A stretch of 18,220 bases of DNA from an uncultured Clostridia bacterium (GTDB taxonomy: Bacteria > Bacillota > Clostridia > Christensenellales > Borkfalkiaceae), in the NCBI GenBank assembly GCA_947627125.1, contig CANQUY010000018.1, positions 1 through 18,220 on the forward strand, given 5' to 3'. Under the pieces are notes generated by a model. The model had not been told where the DNA came from. It made no database searches and saw nothing but the letters and a program-made list of their open reading frames with translations. Every line of letters starts with the position of its first letter. Position 1 is the stretch's first letter. This document shows, piece by piece, positions 15,101 to 18,115 of the stretch. The translations under genes and the position numbers were made by a program.

Positions 15101-18019
15101 TCTGAAGGCGTACAACTTGACAATGTATGGGTTGTAAGAGTAAATATTACCACCTTCAACGCCGGGAACATGGGCGGCGGTATTGTTGGTTCACAGAATG
15201 CCGGTTCCCTCACGTTAACGAATGCGCATTTTGTAGGGAACGTGAACGGTGGCGAAGAAAAGTATTGGAACATGGTTGGTAAGCCCTATGGTGGAACCAC
15301 CCAAACGCCGGTGATTACCAATTCCGAAGCGATACTCGGAGGCGGCGCATTCGGTTATGAGAATACTGTCGTATGGGATTCGCTCGGCAACGCAAGTGTG
15401 ACGATCGAGATCACCAACAAAAATGGTCTTATTTGGTTCGCAAACGCTGTCAATGGCGGCAATGCATTTGAGGGTATCACCATCTCCCTTGAGGACAATA
15501 TCGACCTCGGCGGCATGTATTGGAGCCCGATCGGCAATGCGGAAAATCCCTTCAAGGGTATCTTCAACGGCAACGGCCACGTGATCTCCAACCTCAACGT
15601 CTTGGCGGAATCCTACGCCGGCCTCTTCGGCTACGCAAGCAAGGCTAAGATCAGCGATCTCACTCTCGCTTCGCCCACTGTTACCGGTACATCCAATGTC
15701 GGCGCTTTGCTCGGCTATGCGGCGGATAGCTCCCAGGTCTACAATATCACTGTGACCGATCCCACCATCACGGGTGTCAGCGCAGTCGGCGGTATTGCAG
15801 GCGGATATTTCCCTGCAGCTCCTGTTGATGGATCTACAGTAAGCGGCCTCATTCGTATCAGCGGTCATTACAAAGTCGGCGGCGTTGTCGGCGCGGGGTA
15901 TGGCACTGTGACGAATACCACAGTCAACGGCACCGTTGGTAGTTTCATCAAAGCAACCTATCTTGAAGAAGATATCGAGGGCGACAGCGTCGGCGGTATC
16001 ATCGGCTACACAGGCGAAGGCCACTACGACTTCCATGATCTCACCGTCAAGGGCGTGACGATCAGCGGTACCCGCAAGGTCGGCGGCATCATGGGTATGT
16101 TGCATGCAAATGTACAGTTGTCAAATGTCACGGTTGAGGATGTCACGATTTCCAACCTCGACACGCCCGACTTCTATGCTGAAAAGTATAAGGATGACAC
16201 CAAGGGCTTCTATGCAGGCTCGATCGTCGGCGAGTTTGGCAACGGTTCTTCCATCACACACGGTACGGTGAAGAACGTAAATGTTAACATGCTTTACACC
16301 TATGATACCGGCAAGCAGGGCGGCTTCATGCCCGGCGCGGTCGTCGGCGGCAGCAGGGGCGGCGCGAGCGCAAAAGTCACGATTACCGATGTCACGATTG
16401 AGAACGTTCGGGTCAACGGGTTGATTCTTCTCAACGTAGATAACAGCTACGGTACCCACTACGGCGCATACAATGCGGAAGACTTGCTTGCATTCAACGC
16501 GGCAGTCCGCGAGGGTCGTGTGACGAGCGTAGAGCACCCCGCAGTTGCAGTTCTTGATATCCTCGAAGATATCGACATGAGCGGCAAGGAATGGGTCACG
16601 ATGAGCGGCAATCACCTTGAGGTCGACGGAAACAGTCACACGATCAGCAATCTCACCGTGACGGCAGAGAGTAAATACGGCAAAGCTGCTTTCATCGGCG
16701 GCACAGGTAACCGCGTCCACAACCTCACCATCGACGGCTTTAAGGCAGAGGGTGAGCAGGTCGCAGTGTTCGTAGCTAATCCCGATACGACTGTTTATCT
16801 TCAGAACGTCACCGTTAAGGGTACGGTTTCTCTGAAGTACAAGGACATCGACACGGGTGAATACAAAGAAACCTACAATTCAGTGGGTGTGCTGGTAGGT
16901 ATGTCTTTCGGTACGGACTATAACAGCAACGACGTTTCCTATTACGGAACCTACTACAGCAATGTTGTGATCGATCCCGCGGCGAAGATCACAGTGGACG
17001 TCACGGGCATGACCACGGCTAACTATGGCCCCACGACGGATTATATCTTCGGCTACTATTTCAAACAGGAAAACGTTGCAACGGCTCACCTTGCCGATGT
17101 CCTTACGGCAAAGAAAGTGACGTATGACAGAAGTTCTCTCACGATCAAGGCTGACGGCGTAGAGTATCATGAAGGATCTCTGAAGCTCAGCAAGGGCGCG
17201 GACATTGCAAAGGCGTTTGCCCTTCTCGGTGAAAACGACAAGGTCACGCTGGCGGCTTCCGACACGGCGTATGAGCTCCCGACCGTCCTTTCCACAAACG
17301 GCCTCGTGATCGAGGGCGCAGACGGCGCGAAGGTGCTCGCTGACGCTGCAGACGGCAACAGGCTCTATGTCACCGGCAACAATGTCACGTTGAAGAACCT
17401 GGCGTTTGCGTCGACGAAGACCAACGGGTCAAAGACCTATTTCCTCACCATCTCCGGAGATAATGCTACGGTCGAGGGTTGCTCATTCGACATCACCTCG
17501 ACGAACTACACAGCTCTCTCGATTTCGGGTGGTGCAGAAAACGTTACGATCAAAGATTGCGAGTTCATCGGCGGCTTCCGTCAAATCGGTAATTGCGAAG
17601 GTACGAAAGATACGACGATCACGATCGAAGGTTGCTCTTTCCATGGAGGCACCTATGGTGTCCACTTCGATGTAATGAATGGCGCAACGGTCGTTATCAA
17701 GGATTGTGAGATCGCGGCATGGTCCTCTTTCGGCGCTACCGGCGGCGGAAAGGTTGTAATCAGCGATACGACGTTCAAGGACGATGGCCCCGGCTCGCAG
17801 AACTATTTTAGGCCTTATGTGGATGCCGAACTTACAAATTGCACGTTTGAAGAAAGTTTCAAATACAGTGCCGGCGAAACGGGCATTACGATTACCGTCA
17901 CGAATCCTCATTTCACGGGGGAGGGAAAAGATATGATCAACTCGAGTGCTGAAGATCATCCTTTCACCCTTGTCGTTGACGGCGTGGAAACTCAAATGTT
18001 TGCACCTGTCGAAGGCTAA
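2..18019 (+). CDS. Giant modular GLUG-repeat / beta-solenoid surface protein, 5' end missing
   Basis: The frame is open from base 2 without interruption to TAA at 18017-18019, giving at least 6,005 residues. The window contains neither the true start nor a signal peptide. A GTG at 233 is in frame but falls inside a repeat unit, has no Shine-Dalgarno sequence, and the homologous repeat continues upstream, so it is not the start. Residue order: collagen-like linker, six GDxYxD repeats, fifteen head-plus-GLUG modules, and a C-terminal beta-helix. GLUG motifs (Pfam family of that name) and FxGTFDGxGHTIxNL heads are known from very large secreted or surface proteins of gut bacteria, and they form beta-solenoids. 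Cysteines are rare and lie mostly in the later and beta-helix parts. No protease, glycosidase or other catalytic signature was recognised. No LPXTG, SLH, dockerin, choline-binding or transmembrane segment ends the protein. The likely role is an adhesin or surface fibre, which is inferred. The coding call is near certain; the function is tentative. Confidence 0.97.
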   Translation, partial: GKDGQNGVTPHIDEETGHWFIGDEDTKIPATGADGKNGTYWHSGEGTPVAEEATEPDTFYVANASEGDFYFDTVTGDVYRLENGAWTLLTSLTFKLTGNQWTINGKSTGLYVAQWYNGNGDPNGKFPGYNGDFYLDVVSGIIYKNVSTKLDGELKGTEWKQELTIRSNQWFSGKGSPLVNLNGTYIAVGDMYLDIESGQVWHYTAEGWAEIEGLILKGKDGTRGTRLFSGNVAPDDNENLDPNEIESGDLYFDTSKGIIYTATKDYTDGSVKWDPMNADDPLAGTKWLSGEKDPADYTAADTLYNALQEALENDVYFNTTTKTLWQKVGGNWQYLGSLAEQRANKWYHGSYDPEDLKGEDETLFKALTSDAIEGDFYLQTFSAFSGFTGMRIYVYQNGRWALLADSRIEVDQSKIESYNIPTLDVLREFRGSVNGGTDFTDKTVYLSGIITMPEEDFAGVGTTGTDAKPFNGTFDGQKDKGYYIENLGDYLFGNIGAGATVQNLDLRGKLDDAVLATFFAEGETPNFGSLLTGNYGLAESIDPSAQIKNVTLVLTNDKATVTVKWDGESEVTVTVKSNEDHKLVIGGAGWSYNSLLELGNANFEFVDVDFAGKTYLDVTNAKSLKLSGVTANVAPIEAAERDTDGTIKEWVDGGYSGQVAKNRSVHAAFIVSQNTTEATDPISVRIENSKINAAQSTENSDCALSTGLQVPDVNSMAIYISTQVAQVVISGSTFGTQDATGRYSSAVIELTNIAANATLNFDHNIVYGTNNHGQEGRGAGVEEFKAFVLGKSSDAYSAFFVGNTVNVSTQQDGAETYFLSVEGQGNAQVYFVGADNKFNGNNTLYKLVKAEAENIDFIAFSATLNQFIDPEEEITDPKLTIGLAYLGKDLSKNDDAFDILSALTENAATNHNVWIIDIHYDDPVGFVKHIASKDTYYINNAAGFGYFRDSVNGTKKDEAIVDSYDYTGKTVNLVKYNNESFMYDLSAWTASIGSYADETSFNGTFNGNGNTLNKLGVALFGNLGEGAKVQNLYINEANISDEKFVGTVASVATGDVTISNVIVTASNLTLNVPALAEGQEKLTDEQLKYARSIGGIVGAADGTVTLSGVSFGQVESAVAAASVNPSNLNSTITNNYTEGGLNYLVYNYGLVGSKFSGTEYAGDAWATGKTILPAAEVNVTVGSDEFGEQTFTASFNAYIAATRLALTASYGLSGSKGDNVLVTAYDEVGLANIAEIVAHGVTFNGVYVLVGADINVALLKDDTTQMSAWKGIGTDTYAFEGTFMGAPDVEEGEDALTPHYINGLTGALFNNLKGTVKNLVLTEQCLNGSASIAAKADGAAINNVIINAWVQTVDGASDPSVSDLAAAPFGIYGGEVATATVTNSTITVEFKAQNITFSAEIDKDQNADVLFKGDTLAATETAATHTYTAIVNDQIFNLGGFNLSNGATTPTAKFTFTGIKFTGKTYIQLCASLPGNTINRPNVTEFTMTNCYADVTPETVSGKWPAFILGFERWNSVNHTKVNFTNNVVLSDVGGTEENTYQNGCLAIFSWSSFANGSVISGNTFGSDTRRYHEAIIKVLELENNATITIEGNKFYTDAAGSGVSWGANKKAAIDLAASTDIVYTAWVKNNTLDIKTADGVETDYTFVSLENGGSGIKHARAFITTDNTVTLNGKEVTINYDFVTKGGCLVADRYDFLGYNVELDDAGKILSGNFIFGHGSRFNTTNDSDVAAALKGYLAETADPANIHIVVADGLGRRLSDMLEEKDAEGNVTKSANFTTYYIFDETGLENFISLVNGGTYDFSGKTVKFADEFSADHTLDLSGYNTSDDNAWTPIGTADHPFKGTFDGSYVSGETTANWTITGLKYTNYAGTDALLGFFGYTDGGAITNLDIVDFSFNIGSESDSRNIGLLVAHAKGTTISGINVSASSINGNVSISATTGAVVGLLEGGKVENVTVNDTTIDADGTPTIGAVVGKATNSATVSKVYVGGSMQKDGEKDVFVADTNTSVTVTGSASVGGVIGIAESGVSVDTVYSAAKITAKGIKGDNQYLIGGIIGEAKAEGTYTVTNAHFVGTLTRSGMGDTPTTKYANYGLVGAATAEELTGLTITSSDLLVEHHTGFVQTTKWDKDGIVTSEYQVTGVEGLTFFRDQVNGGNSYKNETIHVTQDITLTADFAPIGSTEHPFEGTFKGDKSTTEDKIEGYTISNLKVMHHAAHDDSDGCAPTSNYAGLFGVVNGATIENINFSNVTVTGREYVGVLAGEAKGETTIENVTVTTATVNGHHWVGGLVGYASGTLTVTNNKVTGLTANAVPEKTVDSSSNARFDNGDKLGGLVGYVGCTTATFNKNTVESATLTAYRDIGGLVGIDNGAHGTYTENTVKDVTINVKKTGYTVENDFCTYKADYSYLESDKGNMQNAEWLVGRDNEDANNNVTPNAKNERINVTINYYQPEGANDFIYDNGQWRILSVLGLKTFAELSKKTEGNTHAGQTYTKGFAGATVVIDIDLGLTELNVAATEDPAETPAPVLPIEGFEGTFDGHGHTISNMSVTAADNAGFFGELKGDVKNVTFTNATVEATGVSSNAGVVAGKLSAAKEISNITVSGATVTTKDDKSVSAGLIGQITAEATIKDITVDNATLTAADSAVTAGVTTAGTAAALASFGSGSHGTTVTNFNFYGTLSGGNRILMTGATEDNGITFTNSTVALKTEGIEQNSGFFYGAYVGEGEGATVYGDAAKPAYFIENESGLTAFGSFLAEHTLAGETVYLLKDLTVASWTNSLGNFEGTFDGLKNTITVSNESNAEGYLFNTLGLLGATAEDAGTTATIKDLTLKGISLAENFTNVSLNNVHVEIGFSGAGKAYYGLAKAAAEKANVTIESSDITVDCTDYSAKFSWTDSKATAAANYTVKTAAGLSYLASVVNSGIDFEGRTVTLNAEVDLTNIAWTPIGSSDNTPFKGIFDGNGKKIKNLKITAESDYIGLFGYVLGGTIKDLTIEGVSAIVTADYVGALAGYLNGATLSNIQIIGTGLDSDPTTMKTVFTTGDFVGGVAGYAKNVTVENGLTLSNLKVQGKNHVGGIFGQLTYDKAGETNLLTATLTDMYVEGNTANGGAVIGYVDGAVTLHITFSGALSLPEETLSNEYHGLVGSTSEHAAVVIDNGTKLTVVESEGYIVTTVWNADGSVTQSVELTSVDGIKYFRSQILAGNDYNGVVVTLAEGEYDLGALQPLGAEKTFKGTLQGEENKVAAISYTLTAPADAAEYTIGFFSKLEGTVNNITFSNITINATAANGVGVVAARSINAEITNVTVNATKVSGGKWVGGIVGHALSTQILKCSVTGTFEVQDCYVAGIAGFMDGAGCKVEENQIGTEDAPAMFTALATDGKLDADGDRINGYGQIGGIVAHSSGTAIEINNNEIYATIDNSKANIYVLEHSKQGQNQLYVGAIMANGTPSATGNSGNVTIIVAEEVLDSNAPYFGGLVGPGFNSGVGENDITVLWHGLEIENGIYKIKDAAQLNVIRVLVNNGYTFEGETIKLTDNIDLNSSYTTPIGGTRWTTKDGVQVCENPFKGVFDGDGHTISNLIVTANSDMIYGGLFGYIDGTSLAADVASVKNLTLNNVTVLGFAVVGSVAGAIENGLIKNVTVQGNIELVSTYVAEGIGSAAGGISGLLYASSLEECTVKHNAARNAAARATARLAANSEAQKTDISLENSTHIIAAFQYAGGIAAKLDLSKVEDAETVSMVFDELHVSGMVIQILATETEIDDRAAGGLVGSGNVTVPQDTTLEVEVHDNDVRRTEIVYPEPAEGEESDVKVGGLFGEELDTSDNVTMDDQGNAMQDVYKYEEGKQDEKVELKEGIILEPVAEGKSLLGAYLYKDGEKVGKAQWYEVPDEQALIDLPKEFANNTSADVYLTKSAENGSAVYDMTGKTYTPIADFAGNFYGNGARIEGMTSALFANLAIGASVNDFTLDVNIASGQAALTGNTSGIRAAENNPTYIRNVTIEGTTKTMGVFANKVWSYYGDNSTIKEPELYFINCVNKATQIGSSNRATGFIAQSTGISIQFEDCVNEGDVSTVTSGESHGGAFVAYAFRNDKYANNNFRLTFIRCENKGSVSTRTTSDGRANVGGFIGTTQNGSEFVFEDCVNSGSVTGDDAAVKNQACVGGLVGRHNSGKIIVKGDKGFVSTATITAKATKNDATSTANAYAGGLVGLGSVESADKCNVQGTITASVVAGTGECMAGAVSGKGTGGNISNSEFDVTLSVQKTGLTTGKPANGSLFGNDSAPTGTITDTVVTVKLAEGFTLEGAWDESGVYTGSYTITSAAGLVAFRDSVNNGNTYEGETIYLEIPGKSLDFSADNWTPIGGTEYDSRVTDEEKGTKTYWCTNPFGGSFIGNGTTISYNIKLEGTTNQGALQYDGFFGVLCGSNDQDNPQKITGLNLNVNIVDKANDSRMGGLAGKAYGYILIENVTVSGSIFSNKIASGIIGDVRHDADDFARGTAAPYGCVTMKNVTNLANITAPKATGFAANVNSVSLTLENCVNGNEEQTAGNLSIPEDASNDVVMGGFTGYIQGSGEVITFTDCTNYGNITIETSAKLPKLSIGSISGGGRSTHNYTNVYNYGNITVDDQYTSTQVAAEIGGLIGSASGSKNFTNVYNYGNISYTSKGTGDYRVGGFFGEQGGKVVMENCVLDCEITIDAVTAPNGVKADGKVDTAHGVGVISGNSANKETEISNTDLFVTCSVGAFNLNDTTDGEGNITGSYSHGLTGGNPANYYNHTGTKYDNIKNVTLVIVEGDENETTTTLVWDAEGNVTKNSVLVIHTLDGLKTFRDEVNGGKNYAGETVVLGADIDLRGGDWTPIGNTSAHAFRGTFDGRGHTIKNLKITAFEQEGGMNAIGFFGYITASNISNVVIENVTIESPAEVETVSYAGALVGWAHCSAKDSGSYATISNITVKGLIQLISPNGLLFHTGVVVGHCFRYSFTDIQVEGADGSYALTAANMLGGVVGHADAARFSNILVYNIDISGSNQVGGVVGIASEGVQLDNVWVVRVNITTFNAGNMGGGIVGSQNAGSLTLTNAHFVGNVNGGEEKYWNMVGKPYGGTTQTPVITNSEAILGGGAFGYENTVVWDSLGNASVTIEITNKNGLIWFANAVNGGNAFEGITISLEDNIDLGGMYWSPIGNAENPFKGIFNGNGHVISNLNVLAESYAGLFGYASKAKISDLTLASPTVTGTSNVGALLGYAADSSQVYNITVTDPTITGVSAVGGIAGGYFPAAPVDGSTVSGLIRISGHYKVGGVVGAGYGTVTNTTVNGTVGSFIKATYLEEDIEGDSVGGIIGYTGEGHYDFHDLTVKGVTISGTRKVGGIMGMLHANVQLSNVTVEDVTISNLDTPDFYAEKYKDDTKGFYAGSIVGEFGNGSSITHGTVKNVNVNMLYTYDTGKQGGFMPGAVVGGSRGGASAKVTITDVTIENVRVNGLILLNVDNSYGTHYGAYNAEDLLAFNAAVREGRVTSVEHPAVAVLDILEDIDMSGKEWVTMSGNHLEVDGNSHTISNLTVTAESKYGKAAFIGGTGNRVHNLTIDGFKAEGEQVAVFVANPDTTVYLQNVTVKGTVSLKYKDIDTGEYKETYNSVGVLVGMSFGTDYNSNDVSYYGTYYSNVVIDPAAKITVDVTGMTTANYGPTTDYIFGYYFKQENVATAHLADVLTAKKVTYDRSSLTIKADGVEYHEGSLKLSKGADIAKAFALLGENDKVTLAASDTAYELPTVLSTNGLVIEGADGAKVLADAADGNRLYVTGNNVTLKNLAFASTKTNGSKTYFLTISGDNATVEGCSFDITSTNYTALSISGGAENVTIKDCEFIGGFRQIGNCEGTKDTTITIEGCSFHGGTYGVHFDVMNGATVVIKDCEIAAWSSFGATGGGKVVISDTTFKDDGPGSQNYFRPYVDAELTNCTFEESFKYSAGETGITITVTNPHFTGEGKDMINSSAEDHPFTLVVDGVETQMFAPVEG
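113..1219 (+). repeat. Six degenerate tandem units of a GDxYxD stalk-like repeat
   Basis: Six units share a Trp/Phe-x-x-Gly opening, a Pro a few residues later, a central GDFYxD/GDxYxD core, G(I/V)(I/V)Y, and a closing W followed by a Leu. Approximate positions: a 113-277 (GDFYFD), b 338-490 (GDFYLD), c 500-643 (GDMYLD), d 671-835 (GDLYFD), e 851-1015 (NDVYFN), f 1028-1219 (GDFYLQ). Units d to f carry acidic insertions before the core. Similar GDxYxDxxTGxxY strings occur in phage tail-fibre-like and collagen-like bacterial surface proteins. The array probably makes an N-terminal stalk that leads into the solenoid. Confidence 0.75.
1253..2806 (+). repeat. Solenoid module 1 (head plus beta-helix insert A)
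   Basis: This module is about 518 residues long. It opens with LDVLREFRGSVNGG, the most divergent but still clear version of the GLxxFRDxVNGG head, followed by PFNGTFDG and YLFGNIGAGATVQNLDL. In place of GLUG units it carries the long insert described at 1742-2572. It ends in an acidic stretch with EEEITDP and a VWIIDIHYDD segment just before the head of the next module. Confidence 0.7.
1742..2572 (+). other. Beta-helix insert A, paralogue of insert B
   Basis: This is a stretch of about 277 residues with short alternating hydrophobic strands and Asn/Gly turns. Landmarks in order are DFAGKTYL, the ANVAPIEA segment, VVISGSTFG, the acidic-aromatic RYSSAVIEL strand, ANATLNFDHN, and FFVGNTVNVST. 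The same landmarks recur in the same order at 4295-5050. The pattern fits parallel beta-helix (PbH1-like) coils. No catalytic residues could be assigned. Confidence 0.65.
2807..3664 (+). repeat. Solenoid module 2
   Basis: This module is about 286 residues long. Its head is AAGFGYFRDSVNGT, then YTGKTVNL, FNGTFNGNGNTLNKL, ALFGNLGEGAKVQNLYI. It has one good GLUG-like unit (IGGIVGAADGTVTLSGVSF) and ends with the closing NYGLVG unit common to many modules. A tail of about 70 residues before module 3 is rich in Ala and Ser and has no repeat signature. Confidence 0.72.
3665..5341 (+). repeat. Solenoid module 3 (head plus beta-helix insert B)
   Basis: This is the longest module, about 559 residues. 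The head reads YDEVGLANIAEIVAHG, then VYVLVGADI, WKGIGTDTYAFEGTF, and ALFNNLKGTVKNLVL. As in module 1, the head is followed by a beta-helix insert and not by GLUG units. The closing part is an acidic segment with MLEEKDAEGNVTK. Confidence 0.7.
4295..5050 (+). other. Beta-helix insert B, paralogue of insert A
   Basis: About 252 residues here match insert A landmark by landmark: KFTGKTYI (A: DFAGKTYL), NCYADVTPE (A: ANVAPIEA), SVISGNTFG (A: VVISGSTFG), RYHEAIIKVLEL (A: RYSSAVIEL), NATITIEGNKFY (A: NATLNFDHN), and WVKNNTLDIKT (A: FFVGNTVNVST). Copy B has Cys at positions where A has none, and its codons are more AT-rich than its surroundings (45% GC in 5041-5100). Confidence 0.65.
5342..6385 (+). 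repeat. Solenoid module 4
   Basis: This module is about 348 residues long. The head is ETGLENFISLVNGG, FSGKTVKF, AWTPIGTADHPFKGTFDG, and LLGFFGYTDGGAITNLDI. At least four GLUG-type units follow, including GAVVGLLEGGKVENVTV, GAVVGKATNSATVSKVYV, GGVIGIAESGVSVDTVY and GGIIGEAKAEGTYTV. The tail is NAHFVGTLTRSG, NYGLVG, then ITSSDLLVEHH leading to the Trp of the next module. Confidence 0.8.
6386..7390 (+). repeat. Solenoid module 5
   Basis: This module is about 335 residues long. It opens with WDKDGIVTSEYQV, then GVEGLTFFRDQVNGG, FAPIGSTEHPFEGTFKG, and YAGLFGVVNGATIENINF. Four clean GLUG units follow: GVLAGEAKGETTIENVTV, GGLVGYASGTLTVTNNKV, GGLVGYVGCTTATFNKNTV and GGLVGIDNGAHGTYTENTV. The last three share a TxNxVxxxT ending, which suggests a local tandem expansion at about 6857-7170. 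Confidence 0.82.
7391..8218 (+). repeat. Solenoid module 6
   Basis: This module is about 276 residues long. The head is divergent (SVLGLKTFAELSKKTEG) but is followed by VVIDIDLGL, then FEGTFDGHGHTISNMSV, AGFFGELKGDVKNVTF. Units of about 37 residues follow with GVVAGKLSAAKEISNITV and AGLIGQITAEATIKDITV. A Pro-rich acidic insertion (DPAETPAPVLP) sits between the head and the GTFDG core. Confidence 0.78.
8219..8683 (+). repeat. Solenoid module 7, shortest
   Basis: This module has only about 155 residues. The head is ESGLTAFGSFLAEH, LAGETVYLLKDLTV, FEGTFDGLKNTITV, and TATIKDLTLKGISL, then the tail YYGLAK and VTIESSDITVDCTD. No GLUG unit lies between head and tail, so it looks like a minimal head-plus-tail module. 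Confidence 0.75.
8684..9526 (+). repeat. Solenoid module 8
   Basis: This module is about 281 residues long and close to the consensus: TAAGLSYLASVVNSG, FEGRTVTLNAEVDLTN, AWTPIGSSDNTPFKGIFDG, IGLFGYVLGGTIKDLTI. The units are GALAGYLNGATLSNIQI, GGVAGYAKNVTVENGLTL, GGIFGQLTYDKAG and GAVIGYVDGAVTLHITF. The tail YHGLVG precedes a TVVESEGYIVTTVW junction. Confidence 0.82.
9527..10486 (+). repeat. Solenoid module 9
   Basis: This module is about 320 residues long. It opens with WNADGSVTQSVEL, then SVDGIKYFRSQILAG, FKGTLQG, TIGFFSKLEGTVNNITF. The units are GVVAARSINAEITNVTV, GGIVGHALSTQILKCSV, AGIAGFMDGAGCKVEENQ and GGIVAHSSGTAIEINNNEI. It ends with FGGLVGPGFNSG. Two units carry single Cys residues in the strand position. 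Confidence 0.8.
10487..11386 (+). repeat. Solenoid module 10
   Basis: This module is about 300 residues long. The head is KDAAQLNVIRVLVNNG, FEGETIKLTDNIDLN, NPFKGVFDGDGHTISNL, YGGLFGYIDG. The units are GSVAGAIENGLIKNVTV, GGISGLLYASSLEECTV, GGIAAKLDLSKVED and GGLVGSGNVTVPQDTTL. An Ala/Arg-rich stretch at 11039-11110 interrupts the solenoid pattern. Confidence 0.8.
11387..11650 (+). other. Charged acidic linker within the giant protein
   Basis: About 88 residues rich in Glu, Asp and Lys. Landmarks are YPEPAEGEESDVKVGG, an ELDTSDNVTMDD segment, YKYEEGKQDEKVELKEG and YLYKDGEKVGKAQ. One GGLFGEEL string is the only trace of a GLUG unit. It separates the mostly NVTVxG-type modules from the modules that use CVNxG-type units, so it probably acts as a hinge or spacer. 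Confidence 0.65.
11651..12913 (+). repeat. Solenoid module 11, CVNxG subtype
   Basis: This module is about 421 residues long. The head is degenerate (DEQALIDLPKEFANN, FAGNFYGNGARIEGM, ALFANLAIGASVNDFTL). The repeats switch type: YFINCVNKA, QFEDCVNEGDVST, TFIRCENKGSVST, VFEDCVNSGSVTG, each paired with GGAFVAYA, GGFIGTTQ or GGLVGRHN. Codons are more AT-rich here (38% GC in 12241-12300). Confidence 0.75.
12914..14404 (+). repeat. Solenoid module 12, CVNxG and YNYGNI subtype
   Basis: This module is about 497 residues long. It opens WDESGVYTGSYTI with a textbook head, TSAAGLVAFRDSVNNG, then YEGETIYL, NWTPIGG, NPFGGSFIGNGTTISYNI. The repeats include LENCVNGN, FTDCTNYGNITI and two copies of TNVYNYGNI at 13835 and 13946, with GGFTGYIQG, GGLIGSASG and GGFFGEQGG between them. 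The tail HGLTGG leads into a VVEGDENETTTTLVW-like junction. Confidence 0.8.
14405..15373 (+). repeat. Solenoid module 13
   Basis: This module is about 323 residues long and carries a near-perfect head: WDAEGNVTKNSVL, LDGLKTFRDEVNGG, YAGETVVLGADIDL, DWTPIGNTSAHAFRGTFDG, IGFFGYITASNISNVVI. The units are GALVGWAHC, GVVVGHCFRYSFTDIQV, GGVVGHADAARFSNILV, GGVVGIASEGVQLDNVWV and GGGIVGSQNAGSLTLTNA, the last running into NAHFVG as in module 4. Codon use changes within the module, from about 14,900 on. Confidence 0.8.
15374..16459 (+). repeat. Solenoid module 14
   Basis: This module is about 362 residues long and close to the consensus: WDSLGNASVTIEI, KNGLIWFANAVNGG, FEGITISLEDNIDLGG, WSPIGNAENPFKGIFNG, AGLFGYASKAKISDLTL. 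The units are GALLGYAADSSQVYNITV, GGIAGGYFPAAP, GGVVGAGYGTVTNTTV, GGIIGYTGEGHYDFHDLT, GGIMGMLHANVQLSNVTV, AGSIVGEFGNGSSITHGT and GAVVGGSRGGASAKVTIT. It is one of the longest uninterrupted GLUG runs in the protein. Confidence 0.83.
16460..17149 (+). repeat. Solenoid module 15, divergent transition module
   Basis: This module is about 230 residues long. The head is weak (AEDLLAFNAAVREG, LDILEDIDMSG, EVDGNSHTISNLTV), followed by AAFIGGTGNRVHNLTI. One partial unit with YLQNVTVKGTVSL and VGVLVGMSFGTD remains. The rest is Tyr- and Thr-rich with no GLUG core and leads into the C-terminal beta-helix. FRD, WTPIG and GTFDG are all eroded. Confidence 0.68.
17150..18016 (+). other. C-terminal right-handed beta-helix domain
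   Basis: This segment covers the last 289 residues. The N-terminal part (GADIAKAFALLGENDKVTL, then LSTNGLVIEGADGAKV) resembles the entry of pectate-lyase-like beta-helices. Regular coils follow: VTLKNLAFA, ATVEGCSFD, VTIKDCEFIGG, ITIEGCSFHGG, VVIKDCEIAAW, VVISDTTFKDD, AELTNCTFEE. The Cys/Asn at a fixed place after each strand indicates stacked ladders (PbH1-like). No catalytic Asp/Arg set of a lyase or hydrolase could be assigned. The domain ends in VVDGVETQMFAPVEG with no anchor motif. Confidence 0.75.
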
Positions 18020-18030
18020 AAAGCAACAAC

Positions 18031-18065
18031 AAAAAGACCGACTTGGTAACAAGTCGGTCTTTTTT
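18031..18065 (+). terminator. Rho-independent terminator of the giant gene
   Basis: Twelve bases after the stop codon lies a perfect 15-bp inverted repeat, AAAAAGACCGACTTG at 18031-18045 and its complement at 18050-18064. The loop is GTAA, a GNRA-type tetraloop, and T's run on to 18065. The A-run on the 5' arm gives a T-run in the other direction, so it could also stop minus-strand transcripts. It marks the end of the transcription unit. Confidence 0.92.
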
Positions 18066-18115
18066 GTGCCCCTTCGGCCGTCGCCCTCTGAATGCGGTGG
18101 GGGTGGGGGCTGGGC

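Noticed and set aside
1253..17149. A CRISPR array or DNA-level tandem repeat explaining the repetitiveness
   Set aside because: The repeats are at protein level with variable spacing and differ at synonymous sites. No constant-length DNA repeat and spacer pattern is present.
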